DNA from: Cytophagales bacterium Alg240-R148
Lineage (GTDB): Bacteria; Bacteroidota; Bacteroidia; Cytophagales; Cyclobacteriaceae
Assembly (NCBI GenBank): GCA_900537185.1
Contig: LS999826.1
Coordinates: forward strand, 124,001-188,000
Length of the DNA: 64,000 nucleotides
Direction: 5' to 3'
The translations under genes and the position numbers were made by a program. This document shows positions 36,835 through 45,772 of this stretch, one piece after another (the first letter of the stretch is position 1; each line of letters begins with the position of its first letter). The notes under the pieces were generated by a model. That model was not told the origin of the DNA. It saw nothing but the letters and a program-made list of their open reading frames with translations, and searched no databases.

Positions 36835-37914
36835 ATGAATAAAACAAAAGTTTTTTTTGCTGTTCCTTACCCTAAAGGCAGGGCGCCGTCACAAAGGTTT
36901 AGATTTGAACAATACCTGAAATTGTTGGAGAAAAACAACATAAAGTGGACCTTAAGTTCATTTTACTCCTTGTCTTTTTGGGAAATTCTGTATGCTCCAG
37001 GCAAGGGTGCTCAAAAAGTGGTGTATTTGACTTTTGGTTTTGCAAAACGTTTTTTAGACCTGTTAATTGAGGTGCCTTTTTCGGACATTGTTTTTGTGCA
37101 CCGCGAAGCAACGCCGTTGGGCCCCCCTTGGTTTGAGTGGTGCGTGGTGAAAATTTTCAAAAAGAAGCTGGTTTATGATTTTGATGATGCGATTTGGCTG
37201 GGGGACGATGAAAATGAATCGAGAATGTTTTCTTTTTTGAAGTGGAGAAAAAAAGTCAAATTTATTTGTGAAATTGCTTCAAAAGTAAGCGTAGGAAACA
37301 ACTACCTTAAAGAGTATGCAGAAAAATTCAGTAACAATGTAGTGTTGAATCCGACCACCATTGATACAGAAAATTGGCACAACCCAAATCGAGTAAACAA
37401 GGAAACAGACAATTCTGTGCCTGTAATAGGGTGGACCGGAAGCCATTCCACATTAAAATATTTGGAACCCCTGATTCCTTGTTTAGAAGAAATAACTGCC
37501 CCATTTAGATTTATAGTGATTTCAAATAAAAAACCAGAATTTACTTTAAAGCAATTCGAATTTAAAAAATGGAACAAGAGTTTTGAAATTCAAGACTTAA
37601 TGGAATTTGACCTAGGTGTTATGCCATTGACAGAGGATGCTTGGTCGAGTGGAAAATGTGGTTTTAAAGCACTTCAATATATGGCACTTGGAAAACCAGC
37701 GCTTGTATCTCCTGTAGGGGTAAACAAAGAAATTGTTGACCACGAGGTGAATGGGTTTGTTTGTGACAACCCTGAAGAATGGGGAAAATATTTAAAACTA
37801 ATGATTGAACAACCTGAACTAAGAAAGGTTTTGGGTGAAACAGCACGTGAAAAAGTAATTAGCCATTATTCCGTTCAATGCAATACACTTTCATTTTTAT
37901 CCTTTTTTGACTGA
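36835..37914 (+). CDS. Glycosyltransferase (GT-B type), divergent from the glycan operon
   Basis: KVFFAVPYPKGRAPSQRFRF begins the protein, with the R-x-P-S-x-R-x-R motif common in one GT4-like subfamily. KLVYDFDDAIWLGDDENESR marks the acceptor half. The donor half has VIGWTGSHSTLKYLEPLIPC and FDLGVMPLTEDAWSSGKCGF, then KALQYMALGKPALVSPVGVN and KEIVDHEVNGFVC. It is a paralogue of the minus-strand enzyme at 30655. It runs opposite to the main locus, and its last 40 bases overlap the end of the convergent membrane-protein gene. ATG 36835 is chosen over 36817 because it gives the usual short family N-terminus. Confidence 0.85.
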   Translation: MNKTKVFFAVPYPKGRAPSQRFRFEQYLKLLEKNNIKWTLSSFYSLSFWEILYAPGKGAQKVVYLTFGFAKRFLDLLIEVPFSDIVFVHREATPLGPPWFEWCVVKIFKKKLVYDFDDAIWLGDDENESRMFSFLKWRKKVKFICEIASKVSVGNNYLKEYAEKFSNNVVLNPTTIDTENWHNPNRVNKETDNSVPVIGWTGSHSTLKYLEPLIPCLEEITAPFRFIVISNKKPEFTLKQFEFKKWNKSFEIQDLMEFDLGVMPLTEDAWSSGKCGFKALQYMALGKPALVSPVGVNKEIVDHEVNGFVCDNPEEWGKYLKLMIEQPELRKVLGETAREKVISHYSVQCNTLSFLSFFD

Positions 37915-39200
37915 TTGTTGATTAAAACCAAACCTGCAATGTAAAAGGGCATTACCGGAATCTTGTATCTAGACAATGTGCCAAAGTTAAAAGTGGAAAT
38001 TCCTACGGCAAAGGCAAACATCAACGAAAAAGTCATGCAAAATAAAATATCTTTATGAGCTAGAATTTTTCCAATTCTCCTTATCCCAGAATTATAGAAC
38101 AAATAGAGGGTCATAATCAAAAGAAAACTGCTTTCAAGTGCAGACATCAACATCAAAGGATTTTTTACTTCCCAAAGGTAGGGCCGAAACAAAGAAACGT
38201 TAATGGCAGAAGGCATTAGTTTAAATAACCCCAAATAAGTGCCATCGAGTTCTCCTAAACTGTACCCTGAACCTGCGTCTTTTCCTGTCCAGTAACCCAG
38301 ATCATAGGCTGTAATCTGTGCCGTTTGCGGAATTTTATCCAAAGCGTATCGTTGGTCTCCTTCTCCTATCACCTGCACTGCCTTATACCCGATTGCCCCT
38401 GTAATTAGAATAAAAAATGGGAGTACCATAATTTTTAATACTGTTGATTTGATTCTGGAAAATGCACCAGAACTGACCCACAACACTATGGCTGGTAGAA
38501 AACAAAGCAAAACGTAAATCTTGATGCTGAATATTAACCAACAGAAAAAGAGCAACATCAAAGAGTAAATAGAAACAATTTTTTTTTGAAATACAATTTT
38601 ATCAATGCACCAAACAGCCCAACCCAGCGCAGCTAGTGTTATGGTGTCTTTAAAAATACCGCTGCCCCAAAAGAAAACTGAAGGAACAAACAGAATGCCT
38701 AAAGCAAGGAGTTTGTGTGCCTGTGGGTATTTTTTATAGAAAACATTGAACATAGCCCAAGCCCCTGAAAATCCGAAAACTCCAAAAAGTAAAGCGGTAG
38801 AGGAGTAGGTAGAATAAGTTAATAAATCAAATAAACTGGTTATTTTCACTACGGTGTAAGAGCCTTTGTCTCCGTAGTACATAATTCTAATGGCATAAGA
38901 GTAAATAGAGCCTTCGTAGTCGTTTAACGAAGTAAGCAGCTGCAGGCCAATGCTTGGTTCGTTTAACAGTGCTTCCCATATAATTCTACTCCCATATGTG
39001 TGGTAGTTAAAAGTATCCCCTCCGCTGTAATAAAATTGATACACCATACCAACGGCTAAAGCTCCAAAAAATCGAAGTATCAAAGCAGGTATAAAGTATT
39101 TTCTTGTTACAGAATCTGTGAAAGCTTTTCTCATAAAAAAAGCAATTCCTGTTAACAGGATAAAAAAAACAGGTGTTATTAACAAATCTCTCTCTTCCAA
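37875..39200 (-). CDS. Polytopic membrane protein of unknown function, glycan-locus associated
   Basis: The 441-residue protein has about ten or eleven hydrophobic helices and a conserved-looking loop YYSGGDTFNYHTYGSRIIWE after the second helix. A later loop holds SVFFWGSGIFKDTITLAALG. Similar proteins of Bacteroidota often lie beside surface-glycan genes, and the G-G-D and F-K-D loops recall membrane GT-C glycosyltransferases or polymerases. I cannot assign a family from memory. Its last 40 bases overlap the convergent glycosyltransferase gene. Confidence 0.7.
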   Translation of the reverse strand: MEERDLLITPVFFILLTGIAFFMRKAFTDSVTRKYFIPALILRFFGALAVGMVYQFYYSGGDTFNYHTYGSRIIWEALLNEPSIGLQLLTSLNDYEGSIYSYAIRIMYYGDKGSYTVVKITSLFDLLTYSTYSSTALLFGVFGFSGAWAMFNVFYKKYPQAHKLLALGILFVPSVFFWGSGIFKDTITLAALGWAVWCIDKIVFQKKIVSIYSLMLLFFCWLIFSIKIYVLLCFLPAIVLWVSSGAFSRIKSTVLKIMVLPFFILITGAIGYKAVQVIGEGDQRYALDKIPQTAQITAYDLGYWTGKDAGSGYSLGELDGTYLGLFKLMPSAINVSLFRPYLWEVKNPLMLMSALESSFLLIMTLYLFYNSGIRRIGKILAHKDILFCMTFSLMFAFAVGISTFNFGTLSRYKIPVMPFYIAGLVLINNQSKKDKNESVLH

Positions 39201-39387
39201 AATATTGAAGATGTTACGGGAAATAAATTGAATCCTAAAGATAGGACATAAATGGAAATTATTTTTTTTTTGAAATATTTAATTCTACCAAATTTAAGTT
39301 TATATCTAGATATGTTGTAGTTAGCATCTGAAATTGAATTGGTTGCTGGTTTTTTAATGTGTTTTAAACGTAATTTGAATTGTAGAT

Positions 39388-40437
39388 ATGAAAGTGTTTT
39401 TGAAGTTCTTGACTTGGTTAATTTTTGCGTTATTCGTAATAGGGTTCAGCACGCAATTTTTTAATCTTAAGTTTGCCGTTTTAGGTGGTATGCTTAATGT
39501 AGTATTGGCTCCATTGGGGGTGTTGTCGTTGGTTGCCTCCTTTCGCGGGGTTTTGGTGGCCAAGGTCAAATGGCCTTACATTATTATATTGATGCTGGCC
39601 ATTGCTCTTTTTCTGCCACTAGTTAAAATCTCAAGCATTGAAAAACATTCGAATGCATCCATAAAAGTATTGTCGTTAAACGCAAGCTTCTTCAAAATCC
39701 CCAATTGGTACTACAAGGGAGGAGATCCCAATAAAAGTACGGAGGGCTTTCATGAAATTCAGAACTGGATCAATTATCAAAATGCAGATGTAATTTGTCT
39801 ACAAGAATTTTATACCGATGATTTTGCTGAAGAATTCGATAATATATCTTTCTTTAAACAAAATGGATATCTTTATCACTGCTTGTACAGCAATCCCAAA
39901 CATAAAAATGGTATCCATGGAGGGTTGGCAATTTTTTCTAAAACACCAATAGTAAGCCACCAAACTGGTGCGATTATTAAAAGTAGGTACAATGGCCTGC
40001 TCGCAGCGGATATTTTGATTAACAGAGATACACTAACGTTTGTAAACGTGCACTTGGAGTCCTTAGAAGCCTATAAGTTGTTGAAAAAGAAAAAGTACCC
40101 TGGGCATATTTTGAAAGAATATGCCGCCATTGAGGCGGCAAGGGACGAACAATTTGGTTATTTAAAGACCTTTCTGAATAAAGAAAAGACGGTAATTGCT
40201 GGAGATTTTAATGCCACCCGGTTTAATTACAAACATTTCGAGTTGAAGCGTTTTATGAAAGACGCGTTTGGAGAGGCTGGCCAAGGCATGGGAGCTACTT
40301 ATAAAAACCCGTTTAGGATTCCTATGCAATTGGATAGACAATATTGCTCCAAAGATTTGAACGTAAATAGCTGTACTATTGGCTATGATTTAGATTGGTC
40401 GGACCACTATGGTGTGGTGGCTACTTATTCTTTCTAG
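39388..40437 (+). CDS. Membrane-anchored endonuclease/exonuclease/phosphatase (EEP) family protein
   Basis: Three transmembrane helices occupy residues 1-90. The EEP domain follows with the expected catalytic blocks: VICLQEFYTDDF (metal-binding Glu), HGGLAIFSKTPI, FVNVHLESL (His), VIAGDFNATRFN (Asp/Asn), and DWSDHYGVVATY (terminal Asp-His). Family members hydrolyse phosphodiesters of nucleic acids, phospholipids or inositol phosphates. The membrane anchor suggests activity outside the cytoplasm, and the substrate is unknown. Its end overlaps the convergent TPR gene by 17 bases. Confidence 0.88.
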   Translation: MKVFLKFLTWLIFALFVIGFSTQFFNLKFAVLGGMLNVVLAPLGVLSLVASFRGVLVAKVKWPYIIILMLAIALFLPLVKISSIEKHSNASIKVLSLNASFFKIPNWYYKGGDPNKSTEGFHEIQNWINYQNADVICLQEFYTDDFAEEFDNISFFKQNGYLYHCLYSNPKHKNGIHGGLAIFSKTPIVSHQTGAIIKSRYNGLLAADILINRDTLTFVNVHLESLEAYKLLKKKKYPGHILKEYAAIEAARDEQFGYLKTFLNKEKTVIAGDFNATRFNYKHFELKRFMKDAFGEAGQGMGATYKNPFRIPMQLDRQYCSKDLNVNSCTIGYDLDWSDHYGVVATYSF

Positions 40438-41638
40438 AAAGCTTTTTGGCTTTCTTTTTTTCTGTCTTGATGGTCTTTTCTAGATTTTTAATGCCTTTGT
40501 GGGCTGGGTGTTTCTTTTTGCTGTTGTCTTTAATTTTTTCAACATATCCTTCGGCCTTAATGTAGTCTTCATCTTGTGCGTACAAGCGGGCCAAATAAAG
40601 ACAGGCGTACAGATAATACCCAGTTTCTTCTGCTTCTACTTCTTCCCCAAAAGCCACTGTTTTATTGTAATAGATTTTAGATTGGTCGTATTTGGCTCTG
40701 CTTTGGTAGTATTGGCCTAGGTAAAAAGAGGCATACCTTCCGCTCGTGGCTTCATAGCCAAACACCCCACTGTCAATTTTCGCTAGAATTTTTTCAGAAA
40801 CCGGTTTCATTCGGGTGTACTGTCCATTCGAATACAATAGCCTTGCGTAATACCGGTGGAAATAGGCGTTTCTCGGATAGGTTTTAAATAAGTACTCGCC
40901 AATTTGCAGCGCGCCTTTCCTGTCATTTTCATAAGAGTTTAAAATGCGCATGAGCCATACTTGGGCCTCTGTTCTGGTGTAAAAGGCATTGTTGGCCACT
41001 TGGCGAAGTTGTTCCAAACCAAGCTTTTTATTTCCCTTTGGAAAGAACATAAGAACAGGCTTTAAGGCCGGATAATTTTCTGGGATCCATTTAGAAAAAT
41101 AATTGTACAAAGCATCTCCAAACAACAATTCGACGCTCAAGTCATTCTGTTTTTTGGATATTTCAAGGTACTTCAAGGCTTTTTTACCTGCTGAAGCTGC
41201 TTTTCTCCATTCTTTTCGTTCTTCATCGGAATACAAGCGCCCTTTGAACCCATAGGCTGCTGAAAGAAAAAAGGCCGCTTCAATTTTAAAATCCTCCCGT
41301 TTGTTGTATAAATTTTTAGCGATGAGAATGGTTGAGTCCATGTAGGCCAAAAACTTTTTGTCGTACGCTTTGGTCCGTGTATTGGGCATAATCTTCCACC
41401 ATTCACTTAATCCCAGTAAAAAATAGGGTAGAGGATGCCATGCATATTTTTGTTTGATCCAGCGGAACTGTTTTTCTGCTTCCGCGAATTTAAAATTGTA
41501 CAAATCGTTCAAAGCTACAGTAGCATCTATTTGAACATTGATGTTGTTCAGAATAATTTCCTGTTCTGGCCCAGATTTATCTTGGGCCATAAGGCTACCT
41601 CCTAGTAGAAAAAGTAATGTGAAAAATTTTTTTGCCAA
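40421..41638 (-). CDS. Secreted TPR-repeat protein
   Basis: A signal peptide (FFTLLFLLGGSLMAQ) is followed by helical repeats that fit TPR spacing, for example RASDFK-like pairs in AEAQVWLMRILNSYENDRKG and YASFYLGQYYQSRAKYDQSK, then IYYNKTVAFG. The C-terminus is a basic tail (KTEKKKAKKLSRKNK). The protein is likely periplasmic and mediates protein contacts. No enzymatic motif is present. The overlap with the EEP gene at the 3' end covers that basic tail. Confidence 0.78.
   Translation of the reverse strand: MAKKFFTLLFLLGGSLMAQDKSGPEQEIILNNINVQIDATVALNDLYNFKFAEAEKQFRWIKQKYAWHPLPYFLLGLSEWWKIMPNTRTKAYDKKFLAYMDSTILIAKNLYNKREDFKIEAAFFLSAAYGFKGRLYSDEERKEWRKAASAGKKALKYLEISKKQNDLSVELLFGDALYNYFSKWIPENYPALKPVLMFFPKGNKKLGLEQLRQVANNAFYTRTEAQVWLMRILNSYENDRKGALQIGEYLFKTYPRNAYFHRYYARLLYSNGQYTRMKPVSEKILAKIDSGVFGYEATSGRYASFYLGQYYQSRAKYDQSKIYYNKTVAFGEEVEAEETGYYLYACLYLARLYAQDEDYIKAEGYVEKIKDNSKKKHPAHKGIKNLEKTIKTEKKKAKKLSRKNK
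40435..40462 (+). terminator. Terminator-like hairpin inside the overlapping gene ends
   Basis: GAAAGC (40437-40442) pairs with GCTTTC (40449-40454), followed by a T run from 40455. It begins at the stop codon of the EEP gene. The T run is read on the other strand as the lysine-rich tail of the TPR protein, so one stretch may serve both purposes. Confidence 0.5.
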
Positions 41639-41774
41639 ATTTTTGCTGTTTGTAAAAGTGTTGATTACCCACTTATCACTCTAAGTGTTAGTTAATCCTG
41701 TTTTAACCAAATTTATATATTCTTTCTATTAATATGCATGTATAATAAAAATAAGTTTCTTTTACATTTGTCAA

Positions 41775-42401
41775 ATGAAAAGTTTTTTCTCTGAATTATA
41801 CGAAAATAACGGAAAATTAGTGTTTGTGTTGCTTTGCTTTTTTACGTTGTTTGCTTTGGTGCTTAAAAAACAAATGCTCGAACTAGATACTGCGGCATTT
41901 GAAGTGTTAGAAAGTGAAGGCAAGTTGGGAGCCATAAAAATATTAAACAGCCTGCAATATTTCAGCATCCCTATTTTTTACCTGATAAAATTCACCGGTA
42001 TTACATTTGTACTTTGGGTGGGCGCCTTTATGTTTGGTTACAAACTGTTTTTTAATCAAATTTTTAAAATTGTTGTGCTATCAGAATTTGTATTTGTAAT
42101 AGCAGAGTTAATTAAAATAGGCTGGATATTAGTACAAGGCAATGATGTTACTTTATTTGATATCCAGGCTTTTTATCCTTTGTCCTACATGCAATTGTTG
42201 GACTACCAAGACACGCCAAACCACATGTGGTATGTTTATAAATCCATCAATGTATTCGAATTGGTGTATTGGTTTGTATTGGTTCAGTTTATTTATGCGG
42301 TGTCCAATAAGAGTTTGAGAATATCCACCTTAATCGTATTTACTTCTTTTGTACCAGTATTCCTGGCTTGGTTGTGGTATTTTTCTGTGGTTGCAGCCTA
42401 A
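41775..42401 (+). CDS. Integral membrane protein of unknown function
   Basis: This 208-residue protein has five hydrophobic segments (about 15-30, 60-90, 95-120, 155-175 and 180-205) and a soluble stretch between the third and fourth. I recall similar Yip1-like helical bundles in Bacteroidota, but the match is not specific. It lies just upstream of the DUF2723 gene on the same strand, 127 bases away. No function is proposed. Confidence 0.6.
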   Translation: MKSFFSELYENNGKLVFVLLCFFTLFALVLKKQMLELDTAAFEVLESEGKLGAIKILNSLQYFSIPIFYLIKFTGITFVLWVGAFMFGYKLFFNQIFKIVVLSEFVFVIAELIKIGWILVQGNDVTLFDIQAFYPLSYMQLLDYQDTPNHMWYVYKSINVFELVYWFVLVQFIYAVSNKSLRISTLIVFTSFVPVFLAWLWYFSVVAA

Positions 42402-42528
42402 TAATAGGAACCTAAAAGGAAGAAGAATCATTTGCTATTTTATCATAATATTGTACCGCTTTCGTTATTTATTTACTATTTTCGCCCGTTAAGAAAATTT
42501 TTCGCTGGTGCTTCACACCAAAGAACTA

Positions 42529-45489
42529 ATGATTATGGAATTTAAAAAAATTAATAACATTTCTGGTTGGATTGTTTTTTTCATTTCAACCGTAGTGTAC
42601 CTTATTACTGTAGAGCGAACGGCTAGTTTTTGGGATTGTGGGGAGTTCATTGCGGTGTCCTATAAATTAATGGTTCCGCATCCTCCAGGAGCGCCATTGT
42701 TTTTACTTATTGGAAGGATGTTTTCTTTTCTTGCCATGGGAGAGGTGGAAAGTGTGGCCTATTGGATCAATTTTTCAAGTGTCTTGGCCAGTAGCTTTAC
42801 CATTCTGTTTTTGTTTTGGACGATCACCATGTTGGGAAGAAAAGCGTTGAAAATAACAGATATAAAAACGGCTACCTCAGGGCAGATTTTAGCATTAATG
42901 GGCGCTGGTTTTATTGGTTCTTTGGCCTATTGTTTCTCAGATTCGTTTTGGTTTTCTGCGGTTGAAGCAGAAGTGTATGCCATGTCTTCTTTTTTTACTG
43001 CATTTGTGGTTTGGGCCATTCTTAAATGGGAGCTGATTGAAGATGAAAGCAGAGCCAACCGGTGGTTGGTGTTGATTGCATACACTGTTGGCCTATCCAT
43101 TGGGGTACACTTATTAAACTTAGTAACCATACCAGCCTTGGCATTGGTCTATTACTTTAAAAAATTCAAAGTTAAACCAATTGGCATTTTAATGGCACTA
43201 GCTGCCAGTGGTTTTATTGTCATATTGATCAACAACATTATAATTCCAGGGCTTCCTTCAATTGCAGGGAGTTTTGACGTAGTATTTGTCAATAGCTTTG
43301 GTCTGCCATTTGGATCCGGTGTAATTTTTGTATGTTTCGCTATAATATCGGCTGTAGTTGCAGGGGTATATTATTCCGAAAAACTTAATAAAGTACACCT
43401 CAATACGGGTATGTTGGCTTTGGCATTCATTTTAATAGGGTACTCCTGTTATACTGTTGTGGTAATAAGATCTAGTTACGATCCGCCAATCGATGAAAAT
43501 GATCCATCTGATATCATGAGCTTTGTAAGCTACCTAAAAAGGGAGCAGTATGGATACAGGCCTTTGATGCATGGGCAATATTTTACTGCAGAAATTACGG
43601 GGCAGAAAAAAGGAGCAAAAGTTTACAAGCGTGTGGGGGATAAATACGAAGTGGTGGACCAAAAAGTATCGTATGAATACGACAAAGACCACACTACAAT
43701 TTTGCCAAGGATTTACAGCAATAGCCCACAACACCAGCAAAGGTATCGGGAGATTTTAAACCTTTCGCAAGGTGAAAAGCCAAGCTTCATTGATAATTTA
43801 ACCTTTATGGCCAAACACCAACTGGGTTGGATGTACTTTCGATATTTCCTGTGGAATTTTGCAGGAAGGGAAAGTGATATTCAGGATGCCAATTGGATGT
43901 CAATTTCGGATGCTTTTGAAGAAGTTCCAGAAGAATTGGCCAATAACAAAGGGAGGAATAATTTTTTTATGCTACCATTGATTTTGGGCCTACTAGGCCT
44001 AGTGTTCCATATGGTGCGTGATAAAAAGGGTTTTGCATTTAATGCAATGCTATTTTTCCTTACGGGTATTGCTTTAATTCTCTACTTGAATTCTCCACCG
44101 ATAGAACCGAGAGAAAGAGATTATATATATGTAGGATCTTTTTATGCATTTGCAATATGGATTGGGTTTGGGGTTTTAGCCCTTGCGAGTTATGTCAACA
44201 AAGTGTTGAGCGTAAAAACTGCTTTAATAGCCACCAGTTTGTCTTTGGTGGTTCCGGTAATAATGGCTGCAGAAGGCTGGGACGACCACAATAGGAACAA
44301 CCGCTATTTTTCTGTAGACAGTGCCAAAAATTTCTTGGCAAGTTGTGCGCCAAATGCTGTGATATTTACTGGAGGAGACAACGATACATTCCCTCTTTGG
44401 TATGTGCAGAATGTGGAAGGGTTTAGAACAGATGTTCGCGTGTTGGTATTGAGTTACACCAATACCGATTGGTATATCAAGCAAATGACCCAACAGCAAT
44501 ACGAATCAGATCCATTGCCGATGACATTAAGTTTGGACAACTACAAACAAGGTGGGCTCAACGATATGTTGCCTTATTACGATCTTGGATTAAAAGGTGC
44601 CTTGAACGCCAAAGGGTTTTTGGATATGTTAAAAAACAACGACAAAAGGTTGCGGGTTTACCAGTCTGCAAATGCCATACCTGCAAAAACCATTTCATTG
44701 AGTGTAGATGTTAAGGACGTTTTGGATAAGCAGTTTGTTCCTAAAGCCTATGATTCCTTATTGCAATCGAAAATGGTATTCAATATGAAAGGAAGTCATT
44801 TGGAGAAAAAAGATCTATTAATCTTAGATTTTATAGCCACCAATAATTGGGAGCGCCCGGTGTACTTTAACAATACCTCGCTGAGCCAAGTCAACTTTAA
44901 CTTTAGAGATTACTGTATTCAAGAAGGCCAAGCTTATCGGTTGTTGCCAGTTAAAAACCCAACCCCTAATCAAACTGAATTTGTGAACACCTCTGTAATG
45001 TTCGACAACATGATGAACAACTTCTATTACAGAGAATTAGACAATCCCAAGGCCAATTTAAATGAGGACTACAGAGGGTTTATTACCAACCACCGATCGA
45101 GTTTTAATACATTGGTAGCAGCATTGATACAAGAGGGTAAAATGGAAAAGGCCAGACAAGCCATGTTGTTCAATTTGGAGAAAATGCCGGACACCGCTAC
45201 ACCTTATGACTTTTCAACCTCAAGATCCATTGATCTACTCTTTCAACTTGGAGAAAAGGAAAAGGCAATAGAGCTGGCCAACATCATGGCACCGCGAGCG
45301 GACCAAATGTTAGCATACCTTATTGAGAAGAAAGATTTTTCCATTGAACTTAGAAGAAACCTAGTGATCCTAAATGAAATTCAAACCACATTGCATAAAT
45401 ATGGAGAGAATGAATTAGCGAAACAGTACGAAGATATTTTGAATACGCATTATGCGGACGTTCAACTGAACACTGGTGGCTTGAGGTAA
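42529..45489 (+). CDS. DUF2723 (GT117/TMEM260-like) membrane protein
   Basis: About twelve membrane helices fill the first 600 residues. The DUF2723 signature RTASFWDCGEFIAVSYKLMV, then PHPPGAPLFLLIGRMFSF is complete near residues 20-60. A soluble C-terminal part of about 380 residues carries GGDNDTFPLWYVQNVEGFRT and helical, TPR-like repeats near the end. The animal homologue TMEM260 is a protein O-mannosyltransferase. Bacterial members are placed in GT117 and are common in Bacteroidota, where they may glycosylate exported proteins. ATGs at 42529 and 42535 are equally plausible. A GTG at 42508 is less so. Confidence 0.9.
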   Translation: MIMEFKKINNISGWIVFFISTVVYLITVERTASFWDCGEFIAVSYKLMVPHPPGAPLFLLIGRMFSFLAMGEVESVAYWINFSSVLASSFTILFLFWTITMLGRKALKITDIKTATSGQILALMGAGFIGSLAYCFSDSFWFSAVEAEVYAMSSFFTAFVVWAILKWELIEDESRANRWLVLIAYTVGLSIGVHLLNLVTIPALALVYYFKKFKVKPIGILMALAASGFIVILINNIIIPGLPSIAGSFDVVFVNSFGLPFGSGVIFVCFAIISAVVAGVYYSEKLNKVHLNTGMLALAFILIGYSCYTVVVIRSSYDPPIDENDPSDIMSFVSYLKREQYGYRPLMHGQYFTAEITGQKKGAKVYKRVGDKYEVVDQKVSYEYDKDHTTILPRIYSNSPQHQQRYREILNLSQGEKPSFIDNLTFMAKHQLGWMYFRYFLWNFAGRESDIQDANWMSISDAFEEVPEELANNKGRNNFFMLPLILGLLGLVFHMVRDKKGFAFNAMLFFLTGIALILYLNSPPIEPRERDYIYVGSFYAFAIWIGFGVLALASYVNKVLSVKTALIATSLSLVVPVIMAAEGWDDHNRNNRYFSVDSAKNFLASCAPNAVIFTGGDNDTFPLWYVQNVEGFRTDVRVLVLSYTNTDWYIKQMTQQQYESDPLPMTLSLDNYKQGGLNDMLPYYDLGLKGALNAKGFLDMLKNNDKRLRVYQSANAIPAKTISLSVDVKDVLDKQFVPKAYDSLLQSKMVFNMKGSHLEKKDLLILDFIATNNWERPVYFNNTSLSQVNFNFRDYCIQEGQAYRLLPVKNPTPNQTEFVNTSVMFDNMMNNFYYRELDNPKANLNEDYRGFITNHRSSFNTLVAALIQEGKMEKARQAMLFNLEKMPDTATPYDFSTSRSIDLLFQLGEKEKAIELANIMAPRADQMLAYLIEKKDFSIELRRNLVILNEIQTTLHKYGENELAKQYEDILNTHYADVQLNTGGLR

Positions 45490-45510
45490 AACATACCACC
45501 CGCCGTAAAA

Positions 45511-45544
45511 AAGGTCTGCCAATTTAGTTGGCAGACCTTTTTTT
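45511..45544 (+). terminator. Strong intrinsic terminator after the DUF2723 gene
   Basis: The ten-base perfect stem GGTCTGCCAA (45513-45522) and TTGGCAGACC (45528-45537) has a five-base loop and is followed by seven T. It separates the DUF2723 gene from the hydroxyproline locus. Confidence 0.92.
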
Positions 45545-45704
45545 ATGATACAATTTTTGCATCGACTGATATTATATTGTGCGTCATTGCATTTCTTATC
45601 ATTATATCATATAAGATGCAGTGTATTTTGGTAAAATAGTATTGAATTTGGGTAATTTCTTAAAAACACCTCTAAACTTCTTATATTACTTTTACAAAAC
45701 GCAA

Positions 45705-45736
45705 TTGGAAGGCCAACTTTTACGGTGGCTATTTTG
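45705..45736 (+). promoter_or_regulatory. Candidate Bacteroidota promoter of the hydroxyproline locus
   Basis: TTG at 45705-45707 and TATTTTG at 45730-45736 resemble the -33 TTTG and -7 TAnnTTTG elements. The 22-base spacer is slightly long. The small inverted repeat TTGG-AAGG-CCAA (45705-45716) overlaps the -33 part and might be an operator half-site pair. No regulator gene is adjacent. Confidence 0.3.
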
Positions 45737-45772
45737 TTGCATATTTATCAGAACATAATAAAATAAAAAGAT

